Shown here one piece after another: positions 9,899 through 22,703 of a DNA stretch of 64,000 nt; the stretch's first letter is position 1, and each line of letters begins with the position of its first letter. The DNA is taken from assembly GCF_000143625.1 (NCBI RefSeq), contig NZ_GL379589.1:486273-550272 (forward strand), read 5' to 3'. The notes under the pieces are model-generated. The model was given only the letters and a program-made list of their open reading frames with translations. It was not told where the DNA came from and made no database searches. Origin of the DNA: Candidatus Regiella insecticola LSR1. Lineage in GTDB: Bacteria > Pseudomonadota > Gammaproteobacteria > Enterobacterales > Enterobacteriaceae. The position numbers and the translations under genes are program-made.

Positions 9899-9936
9899 AC
9901 CCTTCGTCTTTGAAGTTGCCGCTAGGCGAAGGGTAT
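9897..9936. repeat. Family A, internally deleted to 40 bp
   Basis: Only the two ends remain: ATACCCTTCGTCTTTGAAG and GGCGAAGGGTAT, with a few bases between them. It lies just before the rpe ribosome site. Confidence 0.75.
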
Positions 9937-9966
9937 ATGATCACCGCAAAATTTTGGAGCAACATA

Positions 9967-10647
9967 ATGACGCCATTTTTAATTGCCCCCTCCATTTTAG
10001 CCGCAAATTTTGCACGTTTAGGTGAAGAGACGGCCACAGTGCTGGCCGCCGGAGCCGATGTTATTCATTTTGATGTGATGGACAACCATTACGTTCCCAA
10101 TTTAACGTTTGGTTCAATGGTTTGTCAGTCTCTGCGAAATTATGGCATTACAGCACCCATTGATGTGCATTTAATGGTTAAACCGGTTGATGATCTAATC
10201 GCCGCTTTTATTAAAGCAGGAGCGAGCTCTATTTCTTTTCATCCAGAAGCTAGCGAACATATCGATCGCTCCCTGCAACTGATTAAAGACGGGGGTTGTA
10301 AAGCGGGCTTAGCCTTTAATCCCGCGACGCCATTGCATTATCTAGATTATGTGATGGATAAACTGGATGTGATCTTACTGATGTCAGTTAATCCGGGGTT
10401 TGGTGGCCAGTCTTTTATCCCGGCAACGCTTAATAAATTGCGCCAGGCTCGCGAGCTAATAGATAAAAGGGGTTATGCTGAAATTCGGTTAGCCGTAGAC
10501 GGCGGTATTAACACAGAAAACATCTATACGGTAGCAACAGCAGGGGCAGATATGTTTATTGCAGGCTCTGCTATTTTTGCTCAGTCAGATTATAAAGCCG
10601 TGATTCAGACGATGCGCTGTGAATTAGCCAAGGTCGCTAATAATTAA
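9967..10647 (+). CDS. rpe: Ribulose-phosphate 3-epimerase
   Basis: Interconverts ribulose-5-phosphate and xylulose-5-phosphate in the pentose phosphate pathway. The start was set at [11 protein letters not shown], which aligns with E. coli MKQYLIAPSIL and follows GGAGC by 6 bp. The upstream in-frame TTG at 9910 lies in repeat sequence and was rejected. The 226 residues contain [12 protein letters not shown] (metal-binding His and Asp), [14 protein letters not shown] and the phosphate-binding VDGGI and AGSAIF. In E. coli gph follows; here trpS comes next after 18 bp, so gph has been lost. Confidence 0.96.
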   Translation: MTPFLIAPSILAANFARLGEETATVLAAGADVIHFDVMDNHYVPNLTFGSMVCQSLRNYGITAPIDVHLMVKPVDDLIAAFIKAGASSISFHPEASEHIDRSLQLIKDGGCKAGLAFNPATPLHYLDYVMDKLDVILLMSVNPGFGGQSFIPATLNKLRQARELIDKRGYAEIRLAVDGGINTENIYTVATAGADMFIAGSAIFAQSDYKAVIQTMRCELAKVANN

Positions 10648-10665
10648 AAAATTTAGGGAACAAAA

Positions 10666-11685
10666 ATGAGTGAAATGAAAGAAAAAAAAATTGTATTTAG
10701 TGGTGCTCAACCCTCAGGCTCACTGACCATTGGCAACTATATCGGCGCCTTGCGTCAATGGAAAACGATGCAAAATGATTATGATTGTTTTTATTGTATT
10801 GTTGATTTGCATGCGATTACGGTGCGCCAAGATGCCAATAAGTTGAGAGAAAACACCTTAGATACCCTGGCGCTGTATTTGGCTTGTGGTATTGATCCGC
10901 AAAAAAGCACGATTTTTGTGCAATCACATGTCCCAGAACATACACAATTAAACTGGATACTAAACTGCTATACCTATTTTGGTGAACTGAGTCGAATGAC
11001 GCAATTTAAAGACAAATCAGCCCGTCATAATGAAAACATTAACGCCGGATTATTCAGTTATCCGGCGTTAATGGCAGCAGATATTTTACTCTATCAAACC
11101 GATCAGGTTCCGGTCGGTAAAGATCAAAAGCAGCATCTAGAATTAAGCCGGGATATCGCTCAACGCTTTAATACTTTGTATGGCAATATTTTTACTGTTC
11201 CGCAGCCCTGGATCCCTAAGGATGGAGGAGCATGTGTCATGTCACTACAGGATCCAGCCAAAAAAATGTCTAAGTCAGACGAGGATCCTAAGAGTAGGAT
11301 TGGGCTATTAGAAGATGCAAAATCAGTGACAAAAAAAATTATGGGAGCAATAACCGATTCCGATAATCCTGCCCAAATCCACTACGATAGAGTAAAAAAA
11401 CCAGGCGTTGCTAACTTGCTGACTATTTTATCGACAATAAGCGATAAATCCATTGATCAATTGGTCGCAGAATTTACCAAAAAAAATTATGGTGAGCTGA
11501 AAAAGAGCTTGGCAGAAGAGCTTTGTTCCAAGTTAGGCGATTTACAACAGCGTTATAAAAGCTACCGTAGTGATGAGGCTGAGCTGCAAAAAATAATGCG
11601 CGCAGGCGCTGCCAAAGCACAAATTCGGGCACAAGAAACCCTCAAAAAAGTGTACAGCGCGATTGGTTTTGTTAATCCAACCTAA
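10666..11685 (+). CDS. trpS: Tryptophanyl-tRNA synthetase
   Basis: Charges tRNA-Trp. It has 339 residues (E. coli 334) and is a class I synthetase. The HIGH-type signature is within [14 protein letters not shown] (about 16-29) and the KMSKS loop is KKMSKSDED near 200. A GGGA ribosome site lies 8 bp before the ATG. It is probably transcribed with rpe. Confidence 0.97.
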   Translation: MSEMKEKKIVFSGAQPSGSLTIGNYIGALRQWKTMQNDYDCFYCIVDLHAITVRQDANKLRENTLDTLALYLACGIDPQKSTIFVQSHVPEHTQLNWILNCYTYFGELSRMTQFKDKSARHNENINAGLFSYPALMAADILLYQTDQVPVGKDQKQHLELSRDIAQRFNTLYGNIFTVPQPWIPKDGGACVMSLQDPAKKMSKSDEDPKSRIGLLEDAKSVTKKIMGAITDSDNPAQIHYDRVKKPGVANLLTILSTISDKSIDQLVAEFTKKNYGELKKSLAEELCSKLGDLQQRYKSYRSDEAELQKIMRAGAAKAQIRAQETLKKVYSAIGFVNPT

Positions 11686-11696
11686 GCAATATGAGA

Positions 11697-11838
11697 CATT
11701 TTGAGCGCGTTTTTGACAAAAGATCTCTTTCGAAACCCTAGTTCGTTATACGAAACCAAGACGCCCGGCGCGCAGCAATCTTCATTTCCATAAGTACATG
11801 AGGATTGCGCGCACCGTACAACGCCAAATTCATTGGGT
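11697..11838. repeat. Mosaic of C, D and A repeat fragments
   Basis: In order: a C interior piece (CATTTTGAGCGCGTTTTTGA), a decayed D copy (about 11726-11822, AGTACATGAGGATTGCGCGC) and an A terminus (AATTCATTGGGTAT). No family is complete. It fills the gap between trpS and the RTX remnant. Confidence 0.6.
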
Positions 11839-11843
11839 ATATG

Positions 11844-12381
11844 CTATGCCGGCATCGCTAACCATAGCGAACTTAATTGCGAGTTAAAACGCGCTACAGG
11901 CAATGCACCGCTGCTTTCAGGGGAAGAAAACCCTGTCATTGCCTGCGCCAGGGCATCAATATTGCTCCCCACCAGCTGATAACCGCTGACGCTCAAGGTT
12001 TCTATTTTTGATGCCGTATCATCGGTGTAATAATTTTTGATAATCACGCTACCTGCTTCAGGGGTGCCCTGAATCAACACCTTTAAATCCTCGCCGCTTT
12101 TTTGTAACCATAATTGCTCCTTATTAATGCTGCTAAATTCCAAGCGGTCTTGACCCCCTCTATCACACAGGATGTCATGGCCATCACCTAAGGCATATTG
12201 ATACCGATCATCACCCCTGCCCCCTTGTAAGTTGTCGTCATCTTTACCGCCGCTGATCTGATAGCCGACATCACTGGTATCGAGAAACACATCTCTGCCT
12301 GCCCCCCAGCGCTAATTTATTGCCGATTAGCATGGTTTCATGCCGCACGACAATGTGATCGTTCCCTTCAGTGGCCCCCAG
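11844..12381 (-). pseudogene. RTX (haemolysin-type calcium-binding) protein, C-terminal remnant
   Basis: The minus-strand frame 12290-11844 (148 codons) reads GGKDDDNLQGGRGDDRYQ, a glycine/aspartate RTX nonapeptide, then DGHDILCDRGGQDRLEF and a C-terminal tail, typical of type I-secreted toxins. Further upstream in another frame (12381-12308) is EGNDHIVVRHETMLIGNKLALG, which continues the same protein. The two frames meet at a run of six C at 12302-12307, so an indel split them. The N-terminal side is cut by an IS3-type element at 12382. No transport genes (tolC/hlyBD type) are in the window. Confidence 0.8.
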
Positions 12382-12443
12382 TGTCAGTCTAGTTGTCGCC
12401 TCTAATTTTCGTTAATGGGAACTAATAAAGAGGCGATATAATC

Positions 12444-12737
12444 ATGGAAAAACCGACGTATTCGGAAGAGTTTAAAGAGCAGGCGCTGTGTAAGGTTTAT
12501 CATCGGAATGGGCGTACAATGAAAGCCATTGCGGATGAACTTAACGTGCCGCCGAGGAAGCTAAGAAGTTGTTTAGCAGAAAGTGAACTCGCCTCTTGGT
12601 GCAGGGGGCAGGGTATTTTTGTTCATCACCTGAAGCAATGGCGCGCGGATTTTTGTGACCCGAAGCGAACACAACGCAGTAAGAGGAAAAATGATTATTC
12701 CCGAACAGCGCCAGTCTATTATGATGTGGATTACTGA
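12444..12737 (+). CDS. IS3-type transposase OrfA
   Basis: A 97-residue helix-turn-helix protein (MEKPTYSEEFKEQALCKVY ... MKAIADELNVPPRKLRS) that binds the IS ends. It is identical to the copy at 19305. The family usually carries a longer middle section before the AWCREQG-like motif (here SWCRGQGIFVHHLKQW), so OrfA looks internally shortened in both copies. The partner OrfB is broken in this copy. Confidence 0.75.
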   Translation: MEKPTYSEEFKEQALCKVYHRNGRTMKAIADELNVPPRKLRSCLAESELASWCRGQGIFVHHLKQWRADFCDPKRTQRSKRKNDYSRTAPVYYDVDY

Positions 12738-12791
12738 ATCAACGCAGGCCGGAGCGCGGCAACAACAGGCTTGTCTCCTGATTGGGCTATC

Positions 12792-13442
12792 TTGCAGGTT
12801 GTCAAAAGGGTTAACCGGGTACTCAGGGCGATATTTTAGCGTCTTGAAGGCCGATTCAGAATAGGGATTGTCGTTGCTCAGGGAGGGTCGACTCAACGAA
12901 GTCGCTATTCCCAATGTTTCGAGCGTAAACAACAGGATAGCGCCTTTCATCGGGCTGCCGTTGTCGGAGTGTAGGGTGACTTGACCGGGCAAAATCCCCT
13001 CACGCTGACAAATATCTTTGATCATATCACTGGCATGTTGGGCACTTTCTTCAGCATATACCTGCCAACCGACAATCTTACGGCTAAAAATATCGAGGAA
13101 AAGGTAGAGGTAAAAATACTGGCCTTTAATACGGCTGGGGAGATAAGTGATATCCCAACTGTAGAGCTGGTTGGGCGCGGTGGCACAGAGTGCCCGAGGC
13201 TTAAAACGTGGTTTTGCCGGGCGTTCTGCTCGTCGATGCTTCAGTTGCCTGGCGTCCCGCAATACGCGATAAAAAGTGGATTCGGAGGCGAAATAGAGCC
13301 CTTCATCAGCCAACATCGGCACAATTTGACTCGGGGGTAAATGAGCAAATTTGGCCGAAGAGGTTATTTCCAGTAGCTTAGCCCGCTCACAGGGTGAGAG
13401 TTTGTGGGGCGGCGGCGCTGTTCGGCACGTTCGGCCATCCAC
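12792..13442 (-). pseudogene. IS3-type OrfB fragment, inverted
   Basis: The minus strand encodes the OrfB centre, from DGRTCRTAPPPHK through the DDE core (YSWDITYL, HSDNGSP, NDNPYSES) to PVNPFDNLQD. There it runs into the reverse complement of orfA sequence (SPIRRQACCC). It lacks the C-terminal part present in copy 2. It is not a functional transposase. Confidence 0.85.
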
Positions 13443-13551
13443 TTGCTCGATAGCTTTCTGCCAGCGCTGTAGGGTTCGCGTGCTTAGCCCAATCAGGAGG
13501 TGTCAACAACAGCCTAAAATTGATCCACAGTAACAATCTAAAAGTGATCCA

Positions 13552-15628
<2,077 letters not shown>

Positions 15629-15668
15629 TCAATTGTTGGCGTGGCTCAGTTTTGCATTGTTGGTAACA

Positions 15669-15747
15669 TTGAAAATCATTTTTGGCTTAGGCTTCAGTAG
15701 GCCACGACGTGCCACTAATGATAATTCCTGATACGGAAAAAATACTT
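15669..15747. other. Short gene-free gap beside the IS21 element
   Basis: About 80 bp between the IS21 right end and an A repeat. I see no gene, terminator or promoter of note. It does not continue the IS3 sequence found on the other side of the IS21 element, so the IS21 flanks have been rearranged. Confidence 0.3.
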
Positions 15748-15873
15748 ATACCCTTTGTCTTTAGAAGTTGCCTTCGGCTGCCAGGGCGTGAGACCCGATG
15801 AGCGTAGACCTACTACCTGATGAGGGCGAGGGCTCGCAGCCAACAACGCGGCGGGTTTAAAGGCGAAGGGTAT
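15748..15873. repeat. Palindromic repeat family A
   Basis: A 126-bp copy with somewhat diverged ends (ATACCCTTTGTCTTTAGAAG and AAAGGCGAAGGGTAT). It lies downstream of rpmE. Confidence 0.8.
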
Positions 15874-15946
15874 ATACACAACCAGAGATATAATCTTGGT
15901 AGTATAGGATGTTGAATTTTTTATTTAATGTTCTGTTATCATGCAA

Positions 15947-15967
15947 AAGACGCCTTAGGCGCCTTTC
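15947..15967 (-). terminator. Rho-independent terminator of rpmE
   Basis: AAGACGCC-TTA-GGCGCCTT forms an 8-bp stem with a 3-base loop. On the minus strand it is followed by a short T-rich run (TCTTTTGC), placing it about 22 bp after the rpmE stop. Confidence 0.65.
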
Positions 15968-15988
15968 TTTGTGTGTAGATTGAAGAGG

Positions 15989-16204
15989 TTATCGAGAGAT
16001 GCTAGGCATAGTAAAACGTTTGTTAAAGCGATCAACGCGACCACCAGTAGCTACCTCACGCTGTTTACCGGTATAAAAAGGGTGACATTTACCACAAACA
16101 TCTAATTTTAGGTCGTGATTAAGGGTAGAACAGATATTTATGACATTACCACAAGAGCAAGATGCAGTAATTGAATGGTATTGCGGGTGGGTATTATCTT
16201 TCAT
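15989..16204 (-). CDS. rpmE: 50S ribosomal protein L31
   Basis: A zinc-binding ribosomal protein of 71 residues. The four zinc cysteines are in CSC (C16, C18) and CGKC (C37, C40), the zinc-containing L31 type. The C-terminal [11 protein letters not shown] matches E. coli. It is divergent from priA, the usual enterobacterial arrangement. About 250 bp of repeat DNA now lies between rpmE and priA. Confidence 0.95.
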   Translation of the reverse strand: MKDNTHPQYHSITASCSCGNVINICSTLNHDLKLDVCGKCHPFYTGKQREVATGGRVDRFNKRFTMPSISR

Positions 16205-16323
16205 AGCAAAGCTCTCTTTAAGACCGTGTCGCTATCGGGCCTTTATCCCGCCAGACACCACACGTAGTTATCAATAGTCGCGGATCATACAAGATGTTAA
16301 CCTTCGACGCAATCTGGCCATAT

Positions 16324-16443
16324 ATGCCCTTCGCCTTTGAAGTTGCCGCTAAGCGCCCAGGGCGACCGACCGATGAGCGTGGACATACCATGAAGGCGAG
16401 AGCTGGCAGTCAACAACGCGGCGGCTTCAAAGGCGAAGGGCAT
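16324..16443. repeat. Palindromic repeat family A
   Basis: A 120-bp copy whose ends carry compensating changes (ATGCCCTTCGCC and GGCGAAGGGCAT), so the inverted-repeat pairing is maintained. It lies between rpmE and priA. Confidence 0.85.
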
Positions 16444-16460
16444 ATGTTGTTATTAACAAT

Positions 16461-16602
16461 AGACCTCTTTGAAAACCGTAGTTCGTTATGCGGAGTCAAG
16501 GCGCCCGGCGCACAGCAACCTTCGTTAACATAAAGTACATGAGGATTGCGCGCACCGGACAACACAGGATCCGTATCACGCAGTAGGTTTCCGAAGAGGT
16601 CT
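16461..16602. repeat. Palindromic repeat family D
   Basis: A 142-bp copy with ends AGACCTCTTTGAAAACC and GGTTTCCGAAGAGGTCT. It lies 48 bp upstream of priA, between the gene and any older promoter. Confidence 0.85.
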
Positions 16603-16644
16603 AATGTAAGCACCACTCATTTTTATTTTTACCAAGATGGATGA

Positions 16645-18849
<2,205 letters not shown>

Positions 18850-18991
18850 TTTATTTTTTGTTGCTGCAACAAAGAAAAGATTCACAGATTTTGCGTGTCG
18901 GATCGAAAAAAATAATTTTGAGTATCTATAGCTTAGGTGTTATAAATTGACGTACAATATCGAAATGATTTATTGACCTATAAATACCAAA

Positions 18992-19235
18992 ATGACTTAT
19001 CCCTTAAAATTTCGTCAACATGTATTGGCTTTCAAAAAGAAAGAAGCCCTCACTTATGCTGAAACCGCCGACCGTTTTGGTGTAGGAAGTGCCAGTTTGA
19101 TGCGATGGGCGAAACGCCTGGAGCCTTGTTTGACGCGTAATAAACCCGCTACCAAAATAAACAGAGCGGCGTTGATTCTGGATGTGGAAACCTACCCTGA
19201 CGCGTCTCAGCACGAGCGGGCGCCACGGATGGGTG
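18992..19235 (+). pseudogene. IS630-type transposase N-terminal stump
   Basis: It reads MTYPLKFRQHVLAFKKKEALTY in two overlapping pieces, then a helix-turn-helix (AETADRFGVGSASLMRWAKR), TRNKPATKI and DVETYPDASQHERA, which matches the first third of IS630 transposases. After about 80 codons it meets the left end of an IS3-type element (near 19236-19243). The catalytic DDE part is absent. The following residues in the open frame are IS3 sequence. Confidence 0.75.
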
Positions 19236-19304
19236 CCCCCAGTGTCAGTCTAGTTGTCGCCTCTAATTTTCGTTAATGGGAACTAATAAAGAGGCGATAT
19301 AATC

Positions 19305-19598
19305 ATGGAAAAACCGACGTATTCGGAAGAGTTTAAAGAGCAGGCGCTGTGTAAGGTTTATCATCGGAATGGGCGTACAATGAAAGCCATTGCGGATGAA
19401 CTTAACGTGCCGCCGAGGAAGCTAAGAAGTTGTTTAGCAGAAAGTGAACTCGCCTCTTGGTGCAGGGGGCAGGGTATTTTTGTTCATCACCTGAAGCAAT
19501 GGCGCGCGGATTTTTGTGACCCGAAGCGAACACAACGCAGTAAGAGGAAAAATGATTATTCCCGAACAGCGCCAGTCTATTATGATGTGGATTACTGA
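19305..19598 (+). CDS. IS3-type transposase OrfA
   Basis: A 97-residue helix-turn-helix protein identical to the copy at 12444. Its 3' end overlaps orfB by 47 bp in a different frame, the arrangement that in IS3 elements allows frameshift production of OrfAB. It appears shorter than typical OrfA proteins of this kind before the SWCRGQG motif. Confidence 0.78.
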   Translation: MEKPTYSEEFKEQALCKVYHRNGRTMKAIADELNVPPRKLRSCLAESELASWCRGQGIFVHHLKQWRADFCDPKRTQRSKRKNDYSRTAPVYYDVDY

Positions 19599-20616
19599 AT
19601 CAACGCAGGCCGGAGCGCGGCAACAACAGGCTTGTCTCCTGATTGGGCTAAGCACGCGAACCCTACAGCGCTGGCAGAAAGCTATCGAGCAAGTGGATGG
19701 CCGAACGCGCCGAACAGCGCCGCCGCCCCACAAACTCTCACCCTGTGAGCGGGCTAAGCTACTGGAAATAACCTCTTCGGCCAAATTTGCTCATTTACCC
19801 CCGAGTCAAATTGTGCCGATGTTGGCTGATGAAGGGCTCTATTTCGCCTCCGAATCCACTTTTTATCGCGTATTGCGGGACGCCAGGCAACTGAAGCATC
19901 GACGAGCAGAACGCCCGGCAAAACCACGTTTTAAGCCTCGGGCACTCTGTGCCACCGCGCCCAACCAGCTCTACAGTTGGGATATCACTTATCTCCCCAG
20001 CCGTATTAAAGGCCAGTATTTTTACCTCTACCTTTTCCTCGATATTTTTAGCCGTAAGATTGTCGGTTGGCAGGTATATGCTGAAGAAAGTGCCCAACAT
20101 GCCAGTGATATGATCAAAGATATTTGTCAGCGTGAGGGGATTTTGCCCGGTCAAGTCACCCTACACTCCGACAACGGCAGCCCGATGAAAGGCGCTATCC
20201 TGTTGTTTACGCTCGAAACATTGGGAATAGCGACTTCGTTGAGTCGACCCTCCCTGAGCAACGACAATCCCTATTCTGAATCGGCCTTCAAGACGCTAAA
20301 ATATCGCCCTGAGTACCCGGTTAACCCTTTTGACAACCTTCAAGACGCCCGCGCATGGGTCGAACACGTGGTGCACTGGTATAATCAAGAACATCGCCAC
20401 AGTGCCATTGAATTTGTCACACCTGCACAAAGACATGCAGGCCTTGATAAAGCCCTATTAGCTCAGCGTAACACAGTGTATGAAAAGGCACGCGCTGCAA
20501 ACCCTACACGCTGGGCAGGTCAAATCCGTCAGTGGCCGTATGTGAAAGAAGTCCATTTAAATCCACAAAAATCCAGAGAAAAAAAGGTGAAACCAGACGC
20601 CAAAAAAGCAGCCTAG
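19552..20616 (+). CDS. IS3-type transposase OrfB (DDE integrase core)
   Basis: A 354-residue transposase starting at MIIPEQRQSIMMW; an upstream ATG (19516) in frame overlaps orfA. It contains a helix-turn-helix (LLIGLSTRTLQRWQ) and an rve-type catalytic core with Asp in YSWDITYL, Asp in HSDNGSPMKG and Glu in NDNPYSESAF. The C-terminal AWVEHVVHWYNQEHRHSAI is typical of IS3 relatives. The gene appears complete and the element may be active. Confidence 0.88.
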   Translation: MIIPEQRQSIMMWITESTQAGARQQQACLLIGLSTRTLQRWQKAIEQVDGRTRRTAPPPHKLSPCERAKLLEITSSAKFAHLPPSQIVPMLADEGLYFASESTFYRVLRDARQLKHRRAERPAKPRFKPRALCATAPNQLYSWDITYLPSRIKGQYFYLYLFLDIFSRKIVGWQVYAEESAQHASDMIKDICQREGILPGQVTLHSDNGSPMKGAILLFTLETLGIATSLSRPSLSNDNPYSESAFKTLKYRPEYPVNPFDNLQDARAWVEHVVHWYNQEHRHSAIEFVTPAQRHAGLDKALLAQRNTVYEKARAANPTRWAGQIRQWPYVKEVHLNPQKSREKKVKPDAKKAA

Positions 20617-20712
20617 GATTTTACATCCTGGGCGACAACTACATTGACAATTACCGCTTGAAGAACTGTGGGTATAACCAGCATAGCAGGAAATTAATTA
20701 GCGAGTTAATCT

Positions 20713-21288
20713 ATGATTAAAATAACAGAGCAGGCGCAAAACCACTTTAGCAAATTATTGGCCAATCAAGAGACAGGCACTCAAATTCGAGTATTTGTTA
20801 TCAACCCAGGCACCCCCACGGCGGAATGCGGCGTGTCTTATTGCCCGCCAGATGCCATCGAAGCCAGCGATACTGAGCTGAAATTTGATCCTTTTTCTGT
20901 CTTTGTTGATCAATTGAGTGCACCTTTTTTGGTTGACGCAGAAATTGATTTTATTACTGACCAGCTAGGCTCTCAACTCACGTTGAAGGCACCTAATGCA
21001 AAAATGCGTAAAGTGGCCGATGATGCGCCCTTGATGGAACGGGTAGAGTACGTTTTACAATCAAAAATCAACCCACAATTGGCCAGTCACGGCGGGCGAG
21101 TAACGCTAATGGAAATTACCGACGATGCCTTTGCTGTTTTACAGTTTGGTGGAGGTTGTAACGGTTGTTCTATGGTTGATGTCACTTTAAAAAATGGTAT
21201 TGAAAAAGAACTATTACAAACCTTCCCTGAATTAAAAGGCGTAAAAGATTCAACCGAGCATCAACGGGGTGAGCATTCTTATTATTAA
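20713..21288 (+). CDS. nfuA: Fe/S biogenesis protein NfuA
   Basis: A carrier that delivers 4Fe-4S clusters to target enzymes, important under oxidative or iron stress. It has 191 residues, as in E. coli. The N-terminal degenerate A-type domain is followed by the Nfu domain with the CxxC motif GGCNGCSM (C149 and C152). The C-terminal [10 protein letters not shown] is conserved. The IS3 copy ends 63 bp upstream, so its promoter may lie within the IS or that short gap. Confidence 0.96.
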   Translation: MIKITEQAQNHFSKLLANQETGTQIRVFVINPGTPTAECGVSYCPPDAIEASDTELKFDPFSVFVDQLSAPFLVDAEIDFITDQLGSQLTLKAPNAKMRKVADDAPLMERVEYVLQSKINPQLASHGGRVTLMEITDDAFAVLQFGGGCNGCSMVDVTLKNGIEKELLQTFPELKGVKDSTEHQRGEHSYY

Positions 21289-21357
21289 TCATTTTTAATT
21301 TACTGATCAGTATCAATTAATCCAAAGCATTTTATGGTGTTGATTATTGTTAATGTC

Positions 21358-21521
21358 CTTAGAGCCTATTCGAAATCTTTTTTGACGAAGTTCAGTTTAA
21401 TTTTATTCCGTGTTGTCGTCGCTTGCCGTACTATTTGTACTGTCTGTGCTCCTCTGCCTTGAATAAAATTAAACGGATTCGGCTATATCAGCGAGCATAA
21501 GAGATTGAAAATAGGTTATTA
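21358..21521. repeat. Palindromic repeat family C with nested B
   Basis: The left arm TTAGAGCCTATTCGAAATC and a diverged right arm (GAGATTGAAAATAGGTTAT) flank it. The C interior is interrupted after GACGAAG by a B element, and resumes as ATCAGCGAGC. This is the same site at which A is nested in the copy at 5158. Confidence 0.75.
21391..21486. repeat. Palindromic repeat family B nested in C
   Basis: An inverted-orientation B copy runs from TTCAGTTTAATTTTATT to AATAAAATTAAACGGATT-CGGCTAT. Matching changes in both arms keep the pairing. The outermost left bases are missing. Confidence 0.75.
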
Positions 21522-21522
21522 G

Positions 21523-22488
21523 CTAATTAGGATCTTGATCACAGAAAGTAGCACAGGACTTTTCAATATGGCTCTCATAAAACAACATGGTAACTTCGCA
21601 AACTTTTTTACTCAGCATATTTAATTCAACACCTAATTTGTCTTGATACAATAGCCCGCTTGTTCCTTTTATAACATCGGATAACATTTCTGATGAAATA
21701 ATGTTGTTTTTTAGTTGAGCGATAAATGCTTGTTTACTCGCAGCCGATAAAACACTGTGTTCAGAATCCAATTCAAACATTTTGCTAATAGTCACCAAAT
21801 AACAGGGGATTTTTTTCGCTATGTCTGTCAAAATTTTCATGATACTTGTTGTCATCGTTATTTGCACATAACTACAGATTTGATTCTTGTCTTTATCAGC
21901 GGAAAAGTTATTAATTTTTTGATAGTCTTTAACGATCTTTCTCATATCATTAATATCAACAAGTAATTTTTTCAAACCAAGATTGAGAGCAGTAAAAAAA
22001 TAGGTACCATTAAACTTTTCTTCTATTTTAAATCCACCGTATTCTATAAATTCTTCAAATTTATTTTGTCTAACATCGTCAATTTTATTTTCATGTAACT
22101 CTATCACACTGGCCGGTAATTCTATTTTTTTTAATAAAAAACCATCATAGCTCACTTCAATACTTTTTATATTAGTTTCAACATAATCTTCACCGTAAAT
22201 AACAGTGACTTTATAGTTATTTTTTAATGCAGGACACGTATTATTTTTTAATTCAATTAATGCATTCAGTTGGTCATCTAAACAATTAGAATGTATACGT
22301 TTATACAATTTAATCAGTCGTTTTTCTTTATCTTCTAGTAAAAATATTTTTTTGAAAAAATTAACGAATGCATCACGAACCGTTAAATCAGGTTTAAAAT
22401 CTTCACGATAGACGCCAGTACATAGAGAAAGAACATTGTGATGATTAAAATGTAATGAGTTGTGTGATACATTATTAGATATCATCAT
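21523..22488 (-). CDS. Unrecognised AT-rich orphan protein
   Basis: I do not recognise this 321-residue protein. The start is placed at the third codon of the longest frame (ATG at 22486-22488), because AGGAA lies about 7 bp upstream there; the first ATG at 22494 would sit almost on top of it. No signal peptide or membrane segment is obvious. The sequence is rich in Lys, Asn and Ile, with alternating helical stretches (NFFKKIFLLEDKEKRLIKLY; SIMKILTDIAKKIPCYLV). Base composition is clearly more AT-rich than in its neighbours nfuA and the sulfatase, which suggests transfer. A secreted effector or toxin-related role is conceivable but unsupported. The gene ends against a C/B nested repeat. Confidence 0.7.
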   Translation of the reverse strand: MMISNNVSHNSLHFNHHNVLSLCTGVYREDFKPDLTVRDAFVNFFKKIFLLEDKEKRLIKLYKRIHSNCLDDQLNALIELKNNTCPALKNNYKVTVIYGEDYVETNIKSIEVSYDGFLLKKIELPASVIELHENKIDDVRQNKFEEFIEYGGFKIEEKFNGTYFFTALNLGLKKLLVDINDMRKIVKDYQKINNFSADKDKNQICSYVQITMTTSIMKILTDIAKKIPCYLVTISKMFELDSEHSVLSAASKQAFIAQLKNNIISSEMLSDVIKGTSGLLYQDKLGVELNMLSKKVCEVTMLFYESHIEKSCATFCDQDPN

Positions 22489-22703
22489 ATACATTTCCTC
22501 ACTGTATCGTAAAAATAGTGGTAGTCATAAACCAAACTATTTTTATTAAAAACTTTTAAATCCTTTTAATTAAATATAGAAAAAATATTGACCTATTTTT
22601 GAAAAAAGGTCATTTTTATTAAAAAAGGAATAGGCAGGATGATCGCGCTATGTTTCCCTAGCGGATTGCCCTAAGAGAATTTACTTTACTAAAAGCAGGT
22701 ATC

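Larger units (their letters stand above)
12382..13500. mobile_element. IS3-type element, rearranged copy 1
   Basis: The left end TGTCAGTCTAGTTGTCGC is identical to copy 2 at 19243. The sequence follows copy 2 to about 12790 (GATTGGGCTA). It then switches to the opposite strand: 12792-13500 is the reverse complement of the central part of orfB, from the same GATTGGGCTA sequence to about the DNLQD codons. The 3' third and the right terminal repeat are missing. An IS21-type element begins at once at 13501. The structure indicates recombination between oppositely oriented IS copies. Confidence 0.85.
19243..20649 (+). mobile_element. IS3-type element, complete copy 2
   Basis: The element is 1407 bp, with imperfect terminal repeats TGTCAGTCTAGTTGTCGC at the left and, reverse-complemented, TGTCAATGTAGTTGTCGC at the right. 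It encodes overlapping OrfA and OrfB. No target duplication is visible (left flank CCCAG, right flank ATTAC). It is inserted in an IS630 stump. Its left end plus seven flanking bases are shared with copy 1 at 12382. Confidence 0.88.

Noticed and set aside
18857..18873. Palindrome TTTGTTGCTGCAACAAA after priA as a terminator
   Set aside because: The loop would be a single base and no T run follows, so it is not a convincing terminator.
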